A stretch of DNA of 64,000 bases from Methanobacterium_D oryzae (GTDB lineage: Archaea > Methanobacteriota > Methanobacteria > Methanobacteriales > Methanobacteriaceae): NCBI RefSeq assembly GCF_050433505.1, contig NZ_JBNPXC010000002.1:744001-808000 (forward strand), given 5' to 3'. Both the position numbers and the translations under genes were made by a program. This document shows positions 63,231 through 64,000 of this stretch, piece after piece (the first letter of the stretch is position 1; each line of letters opens with the position of its first letter). The notes under the pieces are model-generated. The model was not told where the DNA came from and did no database searches. It saw only the letters and a list, made by a program, of their open reading frames with translations.

Positions 63231-64000
63231 TCTGTTGAACATGTTTTCAACTCATTAATTACATTTCTATAAATCTTCCAAAATGAAAGTGTTATTACAC
63301 TTTCTACTATTAAAAATGATAAGGCGGTTCCTATATCCTTTAAATAATAAGTCATAGGCACCAATAAGAAAAGATAACAAACGCCAACAATAAACTGAAC
63401 ACGTGATACCCTATTAGCATATCCTAATGCAATTAAGAATAATACTCCAAAAACATTGCTTAAACCAACAATAAATGGTATAAATGAGAGTATTCTGAGG
63501 ATTATAATGGAATTTTCAAATTGATTTCCTGCCAAAATATTTAAAATCAATCCTGATGCAAAAAATATGATTATTGATATTATAAAAGTAAATGAACCTA
63601 TGAAAATAATTATCTTTTTTATAAAATTAGATGCATCTTCTTTGGATTTAACTGCAATAGAACTAATATAAGGATATAAAGCTGTCGAAATTGGGTTTAA
63701 AAGCCCAATAGCCATATATATTATCTTTTCAGCGGCTGAATAGTAACCTACTACAGCATTACTTGCAAAAATACCTAAAACAAAAACATTGGAAGTTGTA
63801 TAAAAACTAATAGCTACATTAGATATAAAAATGTGCCAACCACTTTTTAATTGAGTTTTTATATCCTCTTTAGATGGTATATTAAATTTAATCTTAAAAT
63901 CTTTTAGAACAATTCTCATTGCTATTATTCCAATGATTATTGCTCCAATTGAATTTATTAAAGGAACATAAATGTAATCAGCAGATCCCCGTATAAATAT
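63227..64000 (-). CDS. Polysaccharide flippase (Wzx/RfbX-like), 5' end outside window
   Basis: The frame is open to the window edge, giving at least 257 residues of the C-terminal part of a polysaccharide transporter of the MATE-like (MOP) superfamily. About seven membrane helices are seen. HIFISNVAISFYTTSNVFVLG and SAAEKIIYMAIGLLNPISTALYPYIS are typical of Wzx, as is the spacing of polar residues in the next helices (SFIPFIVGLSNVFGVLFLIA). It should move lipid-linked oligosaccharides across the membrane for use in surface glycans, completing the pathway of this cluster. An ATG at 63919 is internal, not the true start. Confidence 0.88.
   Translation of the reverse strand: MFIRGSADYIYVPLINSIGAIIIGIIAMRIVLKDFKIKFNIPSKEDIKTQLKSGWHIFISNVAISFYTTSNVFVLGIFASNAVVGYYSAAEKIIYMAIGLLNPISTALYPYISSIAVKSKEDASNFIKKIIIFIGSFTFIISIIIFFASGLILNILAGNQFENSIIILRILSFIPFIVGLSNVFGVLFLIALGYANRVSRVQFIVGVCYLFLLVPMTYYLKDIGTALSFLIVESVITLSFWKIYRNVINELKTCSTE

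Overview
The window is AT-rich DNA from a hydrogenotrophic methanogen of the order Methanobacteriales, most likely a Methanobacterium species. The evidence is archaeal throughout: a DUF166 ferredoxin-type protein beside cbiF, a DUF169 protein, DUF2206 and DUF1616 membrane proteins, a Dps-like thioferritin, an Exo5/Cas4-type Fe-S nuclease, a TrmB regulator, and large Pmp-repeat adhesins ending in a short C-terminal membrane anchor. Many genes have GGTGA or AGGAG ribosome binding sites, and termination appears to rely on T-tracts. I saw no rRNA, tRNA, CRISPR array or intact transposase.

Layout. (1) 0.5-10.6 kb is a surface-glycan cluster, mostly on the minus strand: GT2 and GT4 glycosyltransferases, a DUF2206 membrane protein, a hexapeptide acyltransferase, and a two-gene module made of an OB-like membrane protein and a YdjM/DUF457-like membrane protein. 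(2) 11.3-13.0 kb holds DUF166 and cbiF (cobalamin). (3) 13.1-20.0 kb holds an anchored Ig-like protein and three Pmp-repeat adhesins, two of them behind a conserved promoter plus structured leader. (4) 20.0-23.1 kb holds a NikR-type regulator divergent from znuABC. (5) 23.4-28.1 kb holds two small membrane proteins, a strongly structured non-coding stretch, a TrmB regulator divergent from an MFS exporter, and a DUF169 protein. (6) 28.7-35.9 kb is a signalling and metal region: a seven-PAS histidine kinase, thioferritin, a ZIP transporter, and an operon of a membrane protein, a response regulator, and a response regulator fused to a degenerate histidine kinase. (7) 36.2-43.5 kb is housekeeping: valS, aroA, a small GTPase, an Exo5-like nuclease, nth and corA. 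(8) 43.6-64 kb is a second glycan cluster: two sugar epimerases, GT4 enzymes, DUF2206, DUF1616, a second OB/YdjM module, a polysaccharide deacetylase, FemAB/GNAT acyltransferases, a XAT acetyltransferase, a galactofuranose set (glf plus two GlfT-like GT2 enzymes), decayed genes, and a flippase running off the window end.

The two glycan clusters lie on either side of a 33 kb core in roughly mirror orientation and share paralogues: DUF2206, the OB/YdjM pair and GT4 enzymes. Together they should make, modify and export cell-surface glycans or glycosylated proteins such as the adhesins. The right cluster shows recent turnover: a tandem GNAT duplication with a one-base A-tract frameshift, a FemAB N-terminal fragment and a broken TylF-like methyltransferase.
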